Positions 31,498 to 39,769 of a stretch of DNA of 40,910 nucleotides are shown here, in pieces. Made by a program: the position numbers and the translations under genes. The notes under the pieces were generated by a model, which worked only from the letters and a program-made list of their open reading frames with translations, was not told where the DNA came from and ran no database searches. Position 1 is the stretch's first letter. Each line of letters opens with the position of its first letter. Source of the DNA: Candidatus Cloacimonadota bacterium (lineage in GTDB: Bacteria; Cloacimonadota; Cloacimonadia; Cloacimonadales; Cloacimonadaceae); NCBI GenBank assembly GCA_020532215.1, contig JAJBBF010000101.1, positions 1 through 40,910 of the forward strand, written 5' to 3'.

Positions 31498-31656
31498 TAG
31501 AAAAGAGGATTTCGCCCTTTTCCGCCACTCATGATACTCAAGCCTGCACCCATTCCCTGTGGCCAAATTTGATGATGACCGCAGCCTCCTGTCCTGAGGA
31601 TGGACAAGGCCAAAACTGTTACTTCGCCCTTAGCCCCAGCCTGTTCACCCCTGATC

Positions 31657-31705
31657 CGCCTCCCGCTTAGTTCCCGCCTCGGATGCGGGAACTAAGCGGG
31701 AGGCG
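31657..31705. repeat. Palindrome, divergent member of the same TCCCG-period family
   Basis: A perfect inverted repeat with 21-bp arms (31657-31677 and 31685-31705) and loop CTCGGAT. Sequence differs from the elements at 10585 and 19116 but shares TCCCG-N6-TCCCG at 11-nt spacing in the arm. It lies 24 nt past the stop of the C45 hydrolase gene. The rest of the gap 31411-31729 holds no gene. Confidence 0.85.
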
Positions 31706-31729
31706 TATGGGATGTGAATGGGATAGGGC

Positions 31730-33241
31730 TCAGGGTGAGATCAGCAGTTTGCGCTGGGAACGGATTCCGGAACGTGATTCCAGGCTGAGCAGATAGACCC
31801 CGGCGGGCAGATGTGCAAGAGAGATCTCAACTTCGGTTTTTCCGGACAAATCGCGCTCAAAAACCTTTTGCCCGCGGATATTGTGCAGAGCGCAAATCTG
31901 GAGGGGTTGCGTGCTTTGCAGCTTCAAAGCCGTGTTCGCTGGGAGCGGATTGGGGTGGCAGGAAAAGCTGAACTGGGCCGCGGGGATGTTTTCATCCGCC
32001 ACGGGGGTGGAAAAATTGAATAAAACCGGGACGGAAAGGGAGATGGCGGGGTTTTGATAGGCGGGAAGGGTTATTGAAGCCCCTGCCCACAAAAGGGTAC
32101 CGGTGGAGGGTGTGTACTGGATGGCCGAAAGATTGGTATCCTGCCCCGCCGCGCCGGACATCAGGCTCCACTGGCGTTTGGCCGTGATGTTGTGATCTGT
32201 ATTCAGCGAATCCTGGATGTTGGCGTAGCGGCTGCAGCAGGAGGGAAAGGTCAGCAGCCGGAAATGGTTGGTGGCGGCCAGGTTTTGTCCCGGCAGATCG
32301 CTGTCGGGATCGTCATAATAGCGCAGGGCTGTGCCCATGTTGTTGTTTTCGATGGCGATCGAGACGGTCTGCCCGGCGCTTTCGCTGAGGGTGTGGATGA
32401 TGGTGCCGGTTAGGTTGTTCCCGGCCTGGATGGCGGCAGCGACGTCCAGGGCGTTGGAAGCTCCGTCCCCATTGTAATCCACCCTTTCCAGGCTCCGGCG
32501 GATGTCGAAGAAAATGGGATCGAGACCGGTTTGGTTGACCACAGAGTGGTCGCTGCCCACGTTCAGGGAGGCCCAGGCCCCGGTTTCGGAGATGGCGGAA
32601 GCCGCTCCCAACCAGCCTGGGACCGTGATGGCAAGCCATTTTTGCTCATCCGGCTCGGAGGGATGGTGAACCACCAGCAGTGGATTGTCGACCAGGCAAT
32701 CGTAGAGGGTCCAGTCCAGCCAGCGCGTGATCACGGAAGATCCGGCCAGCAGAGAATCCTGCTGGGTGGAGATCCCCCAGCTGGCCAGCGAGGCGCAGCC
32801 AAAATCCACATCCTCATCCCCCAGGGTATTGCGCAGGTGCTGGAGATCCAGAAAAGTATTGGCCAGCAAGACATCTTCGTAGGTGATATCGCGCTGTAAA
32901 CCGTTGTGATAAAGGCTCGAACCGGCAGCCCCGACACCGGCGATCAACCCCTGGGCCTCTTCGGCCAGGCGCGGATCGGTTTCAAAATGGTCCTGATAAT
33001 AGTTCCAGAGATAGGCGTAGCGGACGGGGTCCGAAAATACGAACATGGAATAGAAAAAGTCGTCGAATACATCAAGAGTGGGTCCGGCCAGCAGATAACC
33101 CTGGGCATAGCCGCGTTCGTAGTGGCTGCCCCAAACCTGCAGAATGGCTTTGTCGCCGATGTATTGGAGGTCTCCATTCACCTGGGCGGCCAGGGGCACG
33201 GCCAGGATGAAGAGGATCAGTAAAAGATATGTATGTTTCAT
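31730..33241 (-). CDS. Secreted C45-type Ntn hydrolase with C-terminal sorting domain
   Basis: 503 residues with a signal peptide (LLLILFILAVPLAAQ, cut near 19). The central region resembles acyl-CoA:6-APA acyltransferase or C45 peptidases: VWGSHYERGYAQGYLLA (36-52), then DFGCASLASWG with C149 as probable autocatalytic nucleophile, and ITRWLDW (171-177), matching the family's G-C-T-S ... N-W-D-W layout. An EF-hand-like DYNGDGASNALDV occurs in mid-domain. The C-terminal part (from about 423) is a sorting domain: CHPNPLPANTALKL, HNIRGQKVF, LPAGVYLLSLES and RKLLISP. Family members cleave or transfer amide bonds; the substrate is unknown. The ATG overlaps the preceding stop (ATGA). Confidence 0.78.
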   Translation of the reverse strand: MKHTYLLLILFILAVPLAAQVNGDLQYIGDKAILQVWGSHYERGYAQGYLLAGPTLDVFDDFFYSMFVFSDPVRYAYLWNYYQDHFETDPRLAEEAQGLIAGVGAAGSSLYHNGLQRDITYEDVLLANTFLDLQHLRNTLGDEDVDFGCASLASWGISTQQDSLLAGSSVITRWLDWTLYDCLVDNPLLVVHHPSEPDEQKWLAITVPGWLGAASAISETGAWASLNVGSDHSVVNQTGLDPIFFDIRRSLERVDYNGDGASNALDVAAAIQAGNNLTGTIIHTLSESAGQTVSIAIENNNMGTALRYYDDPDSDLPGQNLAATNHFRLLTFPSCCSRYANIQDSLNTDHNITAKRQWSLMSGAAGQDTNLSAIQYTPSTGTLLWAGASITLPAYQNPAISLSVPVLFNFSTPVADENIPAAQFSFSCHPNPLPANTALKLQSTQPLQICALHNIRGQKVFERDLSGKTEVEISLAHLPAGVYLLSLESRSGIRSQRKLLISP

Positions 33242-33618
33242 GAGAAGAACTTCCTTGTAACTTCGCGGTGGGCTTTCACCCGTTCATAAACCCTGTAGTT
33301 GTGGATCACCACGGCCAGGAACACCAGATTAGCCACTCCCAGCGTGATGTTCATGATCCGAGTCTCCTTTTTGGCGTAAATGGCAAAGGCGCCGCCCAAA
33401 ATCAGCAGCAGCACGGTTTTAAAGATCACGATCCCCCGGGGCAGGCCGAGTTTGCGAAAGAACCAGCGGGCCACGGGATTGCGTTCCCGGTGCAAATGAT
33501 TGGGGCGGATTACCTTCCAGGTGGAATGGCCGTCCAGGATATTGAGGAGCACAAAGATCCCAAACTGCCCCGCTAAAACCAGAACCTGATCCAGAATGCG
33601 TTCAAGCACGCTCAACAT
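33238..33618 (-). CDS. DUF5658-like membrane protein, second of a tandem pair
   Basis: 126 residues with about three hydrophobic helices. The motif LNILDGHSTWKVIRPNHLHRERNP followed by ARWFFRKLG is the DUF5658-type signature (LNxxDxxSTW ... ERNP). The gene overlaps its paralog upstream by 17 nt, and the C45 hydrolase gene starts at its stop (ATGA). Its closest relative here is the next entry, with the same LNILDG-STW, RPNH-HRERNP-AR pattern, so the pair arose by tandem duplication. The function of the family is not known to me. Confidence 0.78.
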   Translation of the reverse strand: MLSVLERILDQVLVLAGQFGIFVLLNILDGHSTWKVIRPNHLHRERNPVARWFFRKLGLPRGIVIFKTVLLLILGGAFAIYAKKETRIMNITLGVANLVFLAVVIHNYRVYERVKAHREVTRKFFS

Positions 33619-33985
33619 CGTTATCCTGGTTGGGTGGTTTCGCTGCCAGCAGGTCCTCCCGCTGCCGGATCTTTTGCCAGGCGCGGAAATTGCCGCTGAC
33701 CACCTGAAGGAAGATCAGCACTCCCAGGCAGAGCAGGATCAATAAAACGCTGCTGAGGAAGGGATGGCGGAACAGCAGAAAGAAGATCCCGCTGATAAAG
33801 CCGATCCACAATGTTTCTGACAGGATGATCCCCTTGGTGATGCCAAGCTTGGTGAAAATCCAGCGTGCCAGGGGGTTACGCTCCCGATGGTAGTGGTTGG
33901 GGCGAACCACTATCCAGGTGGAAACACCGTCGAGGATATTCAGCACCACCAAAGCGCCGTATAATGAAAACAGGGTTACCAGCAT
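33602..33985 (-). CDS. DUF5658-like membrane protein, first of a tandem pair
   Basis: 127 residues, paralog of the preceding entry: LVVLNILDGVSTWIVVRPNH, HRERNPLARWIFTKLG, then helices GIILSETLWIGFISGIFFLLF and SSVLLILLCLGVLIFLQVV, and a charged tail. The ATG at 33985 has no clear Shine-Dalgarno; the 75 nt before it, up to the formiminotransferase stop at 34061, hold no feature I can name. Function unknown; the strict conservation of RPNH-x-HRERNP between the two copies suggests that the region matters. Confidence 0.75.
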   Translation of the reverse strand: MLVTLFSLYGALVVLNILDGVSTWIVVRPNHYHRERNPLARWIFTKLGITKGIILSETLWIGFISGIFFLLFRHPFLSSVLLILLCLGVLIFLQVVSGNFRAWQKIRQREDLLAAKPPNQDNDVERA

Positions 33986-34060
33986 CGGTGATTCAGCCGG
34001 GACCAGCGCAGTTGTCGTATTTCGCCGCGGGGGCAGACGGAGCGGGCGTTAAGGCCAAGA

Positions 34061-35725
34061 TCAGATCCTGTTTCGGACCTTGGATTCGATCTCGCCGGCC
34101 AATTCCTGGCATTTGTTGATCAGTTCCGCGGCGCGGGATCTGATGTCGGCCTTGAAAGCATCGTTGGAACTGCCGGAGAGGTTGATCAGGATATTGTAGT
34201 CCGCTGCTTTGGCGGCGCTGAGGGCGGTGAGGGCAGCCACGCCAGCGTCGGAAAGGGCGTTGGCGTTGCCGGCGTCGGCCACCTTGTCTGCAAGCTGCAT
34301 CGCTTCCCAGGCCAGTTCCAAAGTCCTGAGAGGCACCAGGATGGCCTGCTGAGTGGTTTTTTCCAGCTCGGCATTGCGAAAGGCGATCTCCTCATCGGTC
34401 TTTTTGGGCAGGCGGGTGGCCTCCATCATGGCGTTGAAAGCGTCGGTGTCACTGTCGATGCACTGCAGCGCCTGAAGCTTGATCTCCTGGCCGCGCGGGG
34501 CCAGTTCGCGCACCTTGTCCTGCACGGATTCATAGCCCTTTTTATCCACCGTGAGGTTGGCAACCATCGCTGAAAGCGCTCCGGAAAGAGCGGCACAGAG
34601 AGCGGCCACACTGCCTCCTCCGGGGGCGGGCGCATCGGTGGAAAGAAGGTCGGCAAAATCCTGCAGGCTCAGCGAGCAAAGGCTGTCGGGGCGGGCAATG
34701 GCGTATTCTATAACTTTCTTGTCCAGATCGAAGGGTCCCAGTTCCGCCAGGCCCATCGACTGGATCGCGGTTTCCATGATCATCCGCTCCGGGATGCCCG
34801 TGCTTTCGCCCAGACGGCGAAGATAGTATTTACCAGCCTCCAGCAGAGCGGCTTTGGGGATCAGCCCCACCAGTTCGCTGCCGGTTACCTGGATACCCAT
34901 TTCAGAGGCCAGTTCGCGCACCTTTTCCAGCACCAGATGGGGAGGGGTGATCTTGTAGTTGGTGAGGTTGATGCTGATCTGGGCACGGTCATAGCTGTCG
35001 ATGTACCAGCCCACAGCCTTGCAGTGGGTGAAGAGGCCGGGAATGACAACTTTGTTGCCGTTCTCGTCCCTGATCAGCTTGCCTGCTTTATCCCGGGCGG
35101 ATTTGCCGCTTTCGCGGATGGTGATGGCCAGGGCGTGGGCTTTCTTTTTATCGCGGGTGTTCAGATTGATGTTGTAGGCGATCAGGAATTCGCGGGCGCT
35201 GATGGCGGTGGCGCCGGAGCGGGCGTTGAAGACCTGGGGCCCGAAATCCGGTTTCCAGGCCGGGTCCTTGGCTTTTTCCGGCAAGGCTTCATATTCGCCG
35301 GAGCGAACGTGGGCAAGGTTTTGCCATTCCTCTTTGGAAGCCGCGTTCTCATACAGATAGACCGGGATACCCAGTTCGTCGCCGACCCTTTTTCCCAATT
35401 TGCGGGCGTATTCAGCGCATTCCTCCATGGTCATGCCGGAGATGGGAATAAAGGGGCAGACGTCGGTTGCCCCCATGCGGGGATGGGCGCCGTGGTGTTT
35501 GCTCATGTCAATCAGTTCAGCGGCCTTTTTAATGGCCTGAAAAGCCGCTTCCACAACCGCTTCCGGCTCTCCGGCGAGAGTGAAAACGGTGCGATTGGTA
35601 TCCGCGCCGGGATCAACATCGAGCAATACGGCATTCTTCACAGAGCGCATGGCGGCAGCGATGGCGTCCAGAACCGCGTGGTCCCTGCCTTCACTAAAAT
35701 TGGGTACGCATTCCATCAGTTTCAT
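34061..35725 (-). CDS. Bifunctional formiminotransferase-cyclodeaminase
   Basis: Fused enzyme of histidine breakdown: it moves the formimino group of N-formiminoglutamate onto tetrahydrofolate, then deaminates it to 5,10-methenyl-THF. The N-terminal transferase (1 to about 330) starts [15 protein letters not shown] and has HHGAHPRMGATDVCPFIP (77-94, active-site His). The C-terminal cyclodeaminase (about 355-554) shows LLSTDAPAPGGGSVAALCAALSG, DSDTDAFNAMMEA and NALSDAGVAALTA. The 554-residue length matches the eukaryote-like fused form also known from Bacteroidetes and other anaerobes. AGAGGTGA precedes the ATG, which overlaps the CNNM-type stop. hutH, hutU and hutI are not in the window. Confidence 0.96.
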   Translation of the reverse strand: MKLMECVPNFSEGRDHAVLDAIAAAMRSVKNAVLLDVDPGADTNRTVFTLAGEPEAVVEAAFQAIKKAAELIDMSKHHGAHPRMGATDVCPFIPISGMTMEECAEYARKLGKRVGDELGIPVYLYENAASKEEWQNLAHVRSGEYEALPEKAKDPAWKPDFGPQVFNARSGATAISAREFLIAYNINLNTRDKKKAHALAITIRESGKSARDKAGKLIRDENGNKVVIPGLFTHCKAVGWYIDSYDRAQISINLTNYKITPPHLVLEKVRELASEMGIQVTGSELVGLIPKAALLEAGKYYLRRLGESTGIPERMIMETAIQSMGLAELGPFDLDKKVIEYAIARPDSLCSLSLQDFADLLSTDAPAPGGGSVAALCAALSGALSAMVANLTVDKKGYESVQDKVRELAPRGQEIKLQALQCIDSDTDAFNAMMEATRLPKKTDEEIAFRNAELEKTTQQAILVPLRTLELAWEAMQLADKVADAGNANALSDAGVAALTALSAAKAADYNILINLSGSSNDAFKADIRSRAAELINKCQELAGEIESKVRNRI

Positions 35726-36993
35726 GATTCACCTCTTGAACCGGTCTTATGTATCTTGACCTTGATAATTTTCTTGTCCGTGGCTTGCAGCACCTGCACC
35801 CGGTATTCGCCAACACTAACTATCTGGCCCTGATGCGGGATGCGGGCCAGCCGGTCCAGGATCAGCCCGGCGACGGTTTCGTAATCTCCCTCGGGAAGTT
35901 CGATCCCGTGTTCGTCGGCCAGCTTGTCGATCTCGGTGTCGGCCTGGACCAGCCAGGTATTCGGAGAAAGCTGTTCCACGTCCGGGATATCCTCCGCTTC
36001 GTCATATTCATCGGCGATATCGCCAAAGATCTCTTCCAGAATATCTTCCATGGTCACGATCCCGGAAGTGCCGCCATAGGAATCCACGACGATGGCGATG
36101 CTGCGGTGGTGCTGCTGCATTTCCCGGAGCAGAACGTCCAGATCGGTGTTTTCGGGAGTGAAAAAGGGCTGGTGGACCAGCTTGTTCACCAGGGTGTCCG
36201 GTGTGTATTCACGTTTGAGCACATCGTAGATGATCAGGATCCCCTTGATGTCGTCCAGATCCTTGCCATAAACCGGATAGCGGGTGAAGCCTTCTTCCCG
36301 GGCGATCTGGATGGCCTCGGCCACGGTGGCCGTTTCCGGGATGGCGACCAGTTCGGTGCGTGGGACCATCACGTTGCGGGCCATTTGCTCCGTGAAATCC
36401 AGGGCGTCCTCGATCATCTCCATCTGCGGTTCGTCCGCTTCGTCGGTTTCAGTGAGTGAAAGGAGGTAGGTGAGATCATCCTTGGTGAGATAGTTGAAAC
36501 TGTTGCCCTCGGTGATCTTCAGCCATTTCCGCAGCCGGGAGTTAAGCCAGGAAACACCCAGCACCAGCGGTTTCAGCAGAAGGTAGAAAAAGCGCATGGT
36601 GGAAAAGAAGGCCGGAACCATGGTGTCGGCTTTGTCCCGGAACAGCGCTTTGGGAACCACTTCGCCAAAGACCAGAACCACAGCGCCCACCACCAGGGAG
36701 GTGTATTCCGCGTTGAAGATGCCGGTTTCATGCACAATATAGGTGGCAAGGGTGGCCATCAGCACGTTGATGATGTTGTTTCCCAGCAGAGTGGTGCCCA
36801 GCCATTTATCCGGTTGGCGAACTCCGGAAAGGAATTTGGCCGCGGTCCGGCTTTTCCTGGCTTTTCTTTCCAGCTCCATCAGATCGATGGAGATGATGCC
36901 GGTCTCGAATCCGGCAAACAAAAACGACAAAGCCAGCAGGGCCAGGAAAACCACAACCCAGATGATTATTTGAACCACAGATAAGTTATTCAT
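35722..36993 (-). CDS. CNNM/CorC family transporter (DUF21, CBS pair, CorC-HlyC domains)
   Basis: 423 residues. The N-terminal DUF21 membrane domain (about 1-180) has helices [23 protein letters not shown] and [18 protein letters not shown]. The cytosolic CBS pair (about 195-320) contains [20 protein letters not shown] and [22 protein letters not shown]; the C-terminal CorC_HlyC domain (about 340-415) follows. Family members transport Mg2+ or Co2+, or act in Na+/Mg2+ exchange; older annotations as hemolysin are probably misleading. The start overlaps prfA by 8 nt, and its stop overlaps the next gene, so it is part of one tightly packed unit. Confidence 0.93.
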   Translation of the reverse strand: MNNLSVVQIIIWVVVFLALLALSFLFAGFETGIISIDLMELERKARKSRTAAKFLSGVRQPDKWLGTTLLGNNIINVLMATLATYIVHETGIFNAEYTSLVVGAVVLVFGEVVPKALFRDKADTMVPAFFSTMRFFYLLLKPLVLGVSWLNSRLRKWLKITEGNSFNYLTKDDLTYLLSLTETDEADEPQMEMIEDALDFTEQMARNVMVPRTELVAIPETATVAEAIQIAREEGFTRYPVYGKDLDDIKGILIIYDVLKREYTPDTLVNKLVHQPFFTPENTDLDVLLREMQQHHRSIAIVVDSYGGTSGIVTMEDILEEIFGDIADEYDEAEDIPDVEQLSPNTWLVQADTEIDKLADEHGIELPEGDYETVAGLILDRLARIPHQGQIVSVGEYRVQVLQATDKKIIKVKIHKTGSRGES

Positions 36994-38053
36994 TTACCTT
37001 TTCATTGCGCCAGGCGATCCGCAGTGCCTGGATGAACTCGTCTATATTGCCAGCCAAAAAAGAATCCAGGTTGTAGCTTGTCAAGTTTATTCTGTGGTCG
37101 GTGACCCGGGATTGGGGAAAATTGTAGGTGCGGATCTTCGCAGAGCGGTCGCCGGTGCTCACCTGCGCTTTGCGCGAACGGGCTATCTCCTGTTCCTGTT
37201 TGCTGATCTCCGCGTCCAGAAGTCTGGAACGCAGCACTTTCATCGCTTTGGCTTTGTTTTTGAGCTGGGATTTTTCGTCCTGGCAGGTGACCACTATCCC
37301 GGAGGGCAGATGGGTGATGCGAACCGCAGAATCAGTGGTGTTCACGCTCTGGCCGCCGTGGCCGGAGCTGCGGTAAACGTCAACGCGCAGGTCGCTTTCA
37401 GCGATATCTATGTCGATGTCCTCTGCTTCGGGCAGCACCGCCACGCTTACAGCCGAGGTGTGGATGCGGCCTCCGGACTCGGTGACGGGGATCCTCTGAA
37501 CCCGGTGGACCCCGCTTTCAAAGCGCATCAGGCCATAGGCTTCCTCGCCGCTGAGCATGAAAACGATCTCCTTGTAACCCCCCAGGCCAGTTTCATTGAG
37601 GTCCAGCAGCTGGTGTTTCCAGCCTTTTTGTTCGGCATAATAGCTGTACATGCGGTAAAGGTCGGCCACAAACAGCGCGGCTTCCTCGCCGCCGGTGCCG
37701 GCGCGGATCTCCACGATGGCGTTCTTGCTGTTGTTGGGGTCGTTGGGGATCAGCAGTTCGCGCAGCCTCTGCTGGCTTTCCTGGACCCGCGCTTGCAGGT
37801 CTTCCATCTCCTGGCGGGCCATGTCGGCCATTTCGGGATCGGTTTCGGTCCTGATCAAATGCTCCACGCCGTGGATCTGGCATTCCAGATGGAGGAAGCG
37901 GTCCCATTCGCCGCAGATAGCGGTTAGCTCTTTGTTACGGCGCATCAAATCCCTGTAACGGCGCGCGTCGCTAAGTACAGAGGTGTCTGTGAGCGTGTTC
38001 TGCAGCTCCGCCAGTTCCTGTTTCAGTCCCTCCAGCTTTTCCCGGGGCAGCAT
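36986..38053 (-). CDS. prfA: Peptide chain release factor 1
   Basis: Releases nascent proteins at UAA and UAG codons. The codon-recognition tripeptide PVT is present in [18 protein letters not shown] (near residue 189), distinguishing RF1 from RF2 (SPF). The catalytic GGQ is in [20 protein letters not shown] (near 231). At 355 residues it is full length. It starts 1 nt after the DUF1385 stop, giving the order rpmE, DUF1385, prfA known from many bacteria. No prmC methyltransferase gene follows; a CNNM-type transporter lies in its place. Confidence 0.97.
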   Translation of the reverse strand: MLPREKLEGLKQELAELQNTLTDTSVLSDARRYRDLMRRNKELTAICGEWDRFLHLECQIHGVEHLIRTETDPEMADMARQEMEDLQARVQESQQRLRELLIPNDPNNSKNAIVEIRAGTGGEEAALFVADLYRMYSYYAEQKGWKHQLLDLNETGLGGYKEIVFMLSGEEAYGLMRFESGVHRVQRIPVTESGGRIHTSAVSVAVLPEAEDIDIDIAESDLRVDVYRSSGHGGQSVNTTDSAVRITHLPSGIVVTCQDEKSQLKNKAKAMKVLRSRLLDAEISKQEQEIARSRKAQVSTGDRSAKIRTYNFPQSRVTDHRINLTSYNLDSFLAGNIDEFIQALRIAWRNEKVNE

Positions 38054-38054
38054 A

Positions 38055-39029
38055 TCAGCCTGGCATCACCTTCACGTTGTGCCCATCCAGATCCATATCC
38101 AAAGCGGCTTTCATCGCCACCAGGGCGGTTTCCACCATCTGGTCGTCCGGGGGCTGCGTGGTGATGCGTTGCAAGGCCATGCCGGGTATGGTGAGCAGCT
38201 TCACGATCGGGTGTTTGAGGTTCCTGCCGCTGAATTTGAGGATTTCATAGCTCACTCCCGAGACCAGCGGTATCAGCAGGATGTGGTAGGCCAGGCGAAG
38301 GTAGATGGGTACCTGGGCTTTGAGTATGAAGGCCGAAACGATCGTATCGGTGACCGAAAAAATCAGAATCGAGACCAGCAGTACAAAAAACATGAAGCTG
38401 GTCCCGCAACGGGGATGGATGGTGGTATTGGTCTGGATGGCGGCAATATCCAGGCCTGTCTCCTTTTCGTAGGCATTCACGTTCTTGTGCTCCGCGCCGT
38501 GGTATTGAAACAAACGGTGGATGTCCTTCATCCGGCTGATGAGCCAGATGTAGAGCACGAAAAACACGATCCGGATGCTTCCGGCAAAGAGGTTGAAATA
38601 GAAGTTCTGCTTGGAAAGGCCGATCCAGTCGCCTATCTGATAGGGCAGCCAGGCGAAAAGCACAAAGGCCAGGCCGAAAGCGATCACGTAAGAGATCAGG
38701 TTTTCAGCCTGTTGCGCGGCTTTGGATTTATCCTTCTGCTGTTTGCCCTGGGCCGCTGCCTCGGCCCTGATGTCCAGTTCCGCGCGGTTCGCTGAGAGGG
38801 TGATGGTCTTCATGCCGATCAACATCATCTCGATCAGGGACACAAAACCCCGGATGAGGGGGAGGCCCAGGAAAGTGCCTTTTTTCGCTTTGCTGGCAAA
38901 GGCTTGCTTGAACAGCTCGATCGTGCCGTCTTTTCTGCGGATCGCAGTGGCCAGAGATTCCGGACCGCGCATCATCACGCCTTCAATCACGGCCTGGCCG
39001 CCAACACTGATCTCTTTTTTAGGTTCCAT
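38055..39029 (-). CDS. DUF1385 membrane protein
   Basis: 324 residues from the ATG at 39029 ([20 protein letters not shown]). A longer in-frame TTG at 39086 would place the start inside the rpmE terminator and lacks a ribosome site. The DUF1385 hallmarks are [29 protein letters not shown] and [10 protein letters not shown]-like [10 protein letters not shown], together with about five helices. The family is often found between rpmE and prfA in firmicutes and other phyla, and is presumed membrane-associated; its biochemical role is unknown. Its expression probably needs its own promoter after the terminator, or read-through from rpmE. Confidence 0.92.
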   Translation of the reverse strand: MEPKKEISVGGQAVIEGVMMRGPESLATAIRRKDGTIELFKQAFASKAKKGTFLGLPLIRGFVSLIEMMLIGMKTITLSANRAELDIRAEAAAQGKQQKDKSKAAQQAENLISYVIAFGLAFVLFAWLPYQIGDWIGLSKQNFYFNLFAGSIRIVFFVLYIWLISRMKDIHRLFQYHGAEHKNVNAYEKETGLDIAAIQTNTTIHPRCGTSFMFFVLLVSILIFSVTDTIVSAFILKAQVPIYLRLAYHILLIPLVSGVSYEILKFSGRNLKHPIVKLLTIPGMALQRITTQPPDDQMVETALVAMKAALDMDLDGHNVKVMPG

Positions 39030-39066
39030 TATCTGATCCCATATTTTGCAGCTTGTCCCTGAGATA

Positions 39067-39110
39067 CAAAAAAAGCCATCTCCCAAGCCCGGGGCTGCAG
39101 TGAAATGGCT
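39067..39110 (-). terminator. Intrinsic terminator of rpmE
   Basis: On the - strand AGCCATTTC (39110-39102) pairs with GAGATGGCT (39082-39074), a 9-bp stem with one G-U pair. A smaller AGCC/GGCT hairpin sits inside, and a run of seven T follows (39074-39068). It starts 17 nt past the rpmE stop. Confidence 0.8.
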
Positions 39111-39126
39111 GTCTTGGAAAGCTGAG

Positions 39127-39336
39127 CTACTTTTCTTCTTTCAGGTTGTATTTCTTGTTGAATTTCTCCACCCGTCCGGCGGTGTCGATAATCTTCTGCT
39201 TGCCAGTGTAGAAAGGATGGCAGACGTTGCAGATATCCACCTGCATGTCGCCTTTGGTGGAGCGGGTCTTGAAAACGTTTCCGCAGGCGCAACGCACGGT
39301 TGCCTCTTCATATTTGGGGTGAATTCCCTGTTTCAT
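39127..39336 (-). CDS. rpmE: 50S ribosomal protein L31, zinc-binding form
   Basis: 69 residues, [24 protein letters not shown]. The four zinc-binding Cys are present (CAC at 16 and 18; CNVC at 37 and 40), so this is the C+ type. AAGGAG lies 9 nt before the ATG. It is separately terminated and has a possible promoter upstream (TTGACA at 39402-39397). Being the first gene of the - strand run, with a separate terminator, it is expressed at ribosomal-protein levels, independent of prfA. Confidence 0.97.
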   Translation of the reverse strand: MKQGIHPKYEEATVRCACGNVFKTRSTKGDMQVDICNVCHPFYTGKQKIIDTAGRVEKFNKKYNLKEEK

Positions 39337-39374
39337 TTATCTTACTCCTTGATAATGTCATACGGTAAAAGGCC

Positions 39375-39402
39375 AGAATTTTTACAGGGGCGGATCTGTC
39401 AA
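39375..39402 (-). promoter_or_regulatory. Candidate rpmE promoter
   Basis: Perfect TTGACA (39402-39397) on the - strand, 16-nt spacer, then AATTCT (39380-39375), a weak -10. The start would fall about 30 nt before the rpmE ATG. CAGGGGCGGATC (39385-39396) in the spacer is repeated inverted at 39453-39464. Confidence 0.35.
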
Positions 39403-39464
39403 CTGCTTTTTTGCCTTCTGCGCGTTGAACTTATTTCCTCAGTATTTTGCCGGATCCGCCCCTG
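39385..39464. repeat. Spaced inverted repeat in the rpmE divergent region
   Basis: CAGGGGCGGATC (39385-39396) and GATCCGCCCCTG (39453-39464) are exact 12-bp inverted copies 56 bp apart. The left copy overlaps the rpmE promoter spacer. The whole 433-bp gap 39337-39769 has no gene: it holds the rpmE promoter, this repeat, and the promoter and leader of the + strand gene. Confidence 0.6.
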
Positions 39465-39582
39465 CCAGCCGGTACTGTTCATTCATTGCAGGAATGACGC
39501 TGTGCGCCTTGCTGCAGCGGAATTTCTGGAAGCGGAATGGCAAAAAATCCACAGCTATAAGCATAAAATGTGAAAATAAATC

Positions 39583-39611
39583 TTGACACGAATTATTGGT
39601 GTGCTTAACTT
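39583..39611 (+). promoter_or_regulatory. Candidate promoter of the 39770 gene
   Basis: Perfect TTGACA (39583-39588) with TAACTT (39606-39611) after a 17-nt spacer, in AT-rich sequence. It implies a leader of about 150 nt before the ATG at 39770. Confidence 0.5.
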
Positions 39612-39627
39612 GGTATCAGATGGTAGC

Positions 39628-39646
39628 AGTCCCGAAACTCGGGGCT
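39628..39646 (+). promoter_or_regulatory. Leader hairpin upstream of the 39770 gene
   Basis: AGTCCCGA (39628-39635), loop AAC, TCGGGGCT (39639-39646): an 8-bp stem with one G-U pair, about 10-15 nt after the expected transcript start. It may protect the 5' end of the mRNA. I found no match to a known riboswitch in the rest of the leader. Confidence 0.45.
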
Positions 39647-39769
39647 GAGTTATATATTGTGTAAAAACGAGAGTATGCGTTGTACCAGCATGCTGTCAGC
39701 CAGGCGGAAAGAAACGGGTTGCTGTTCGCGTCTGGGCTTACAAGAGGCAACCTGAAAGGAGAAAAAGGT

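Noticed and set aside
10585-31705. CRISPR array from the repeated palindromes
   Set aside because: Copies are kilobases apart, are single, have no spacers, and no cas gene is present.
32470-32520. Dockerin repeat in the C45 hydrolase
   Set aside because: Only one DYNGDG-type loop is present inside the catalytic region; dockerins need a paired repeat, and no cohesin was seen.
39640-39769. Cyclic-di-GMP or other riboswitch in the leader
   Set aside because: Short purine-rich pieces looked suggestive, but the conserved core and paired helices of known classes could not be laid out.
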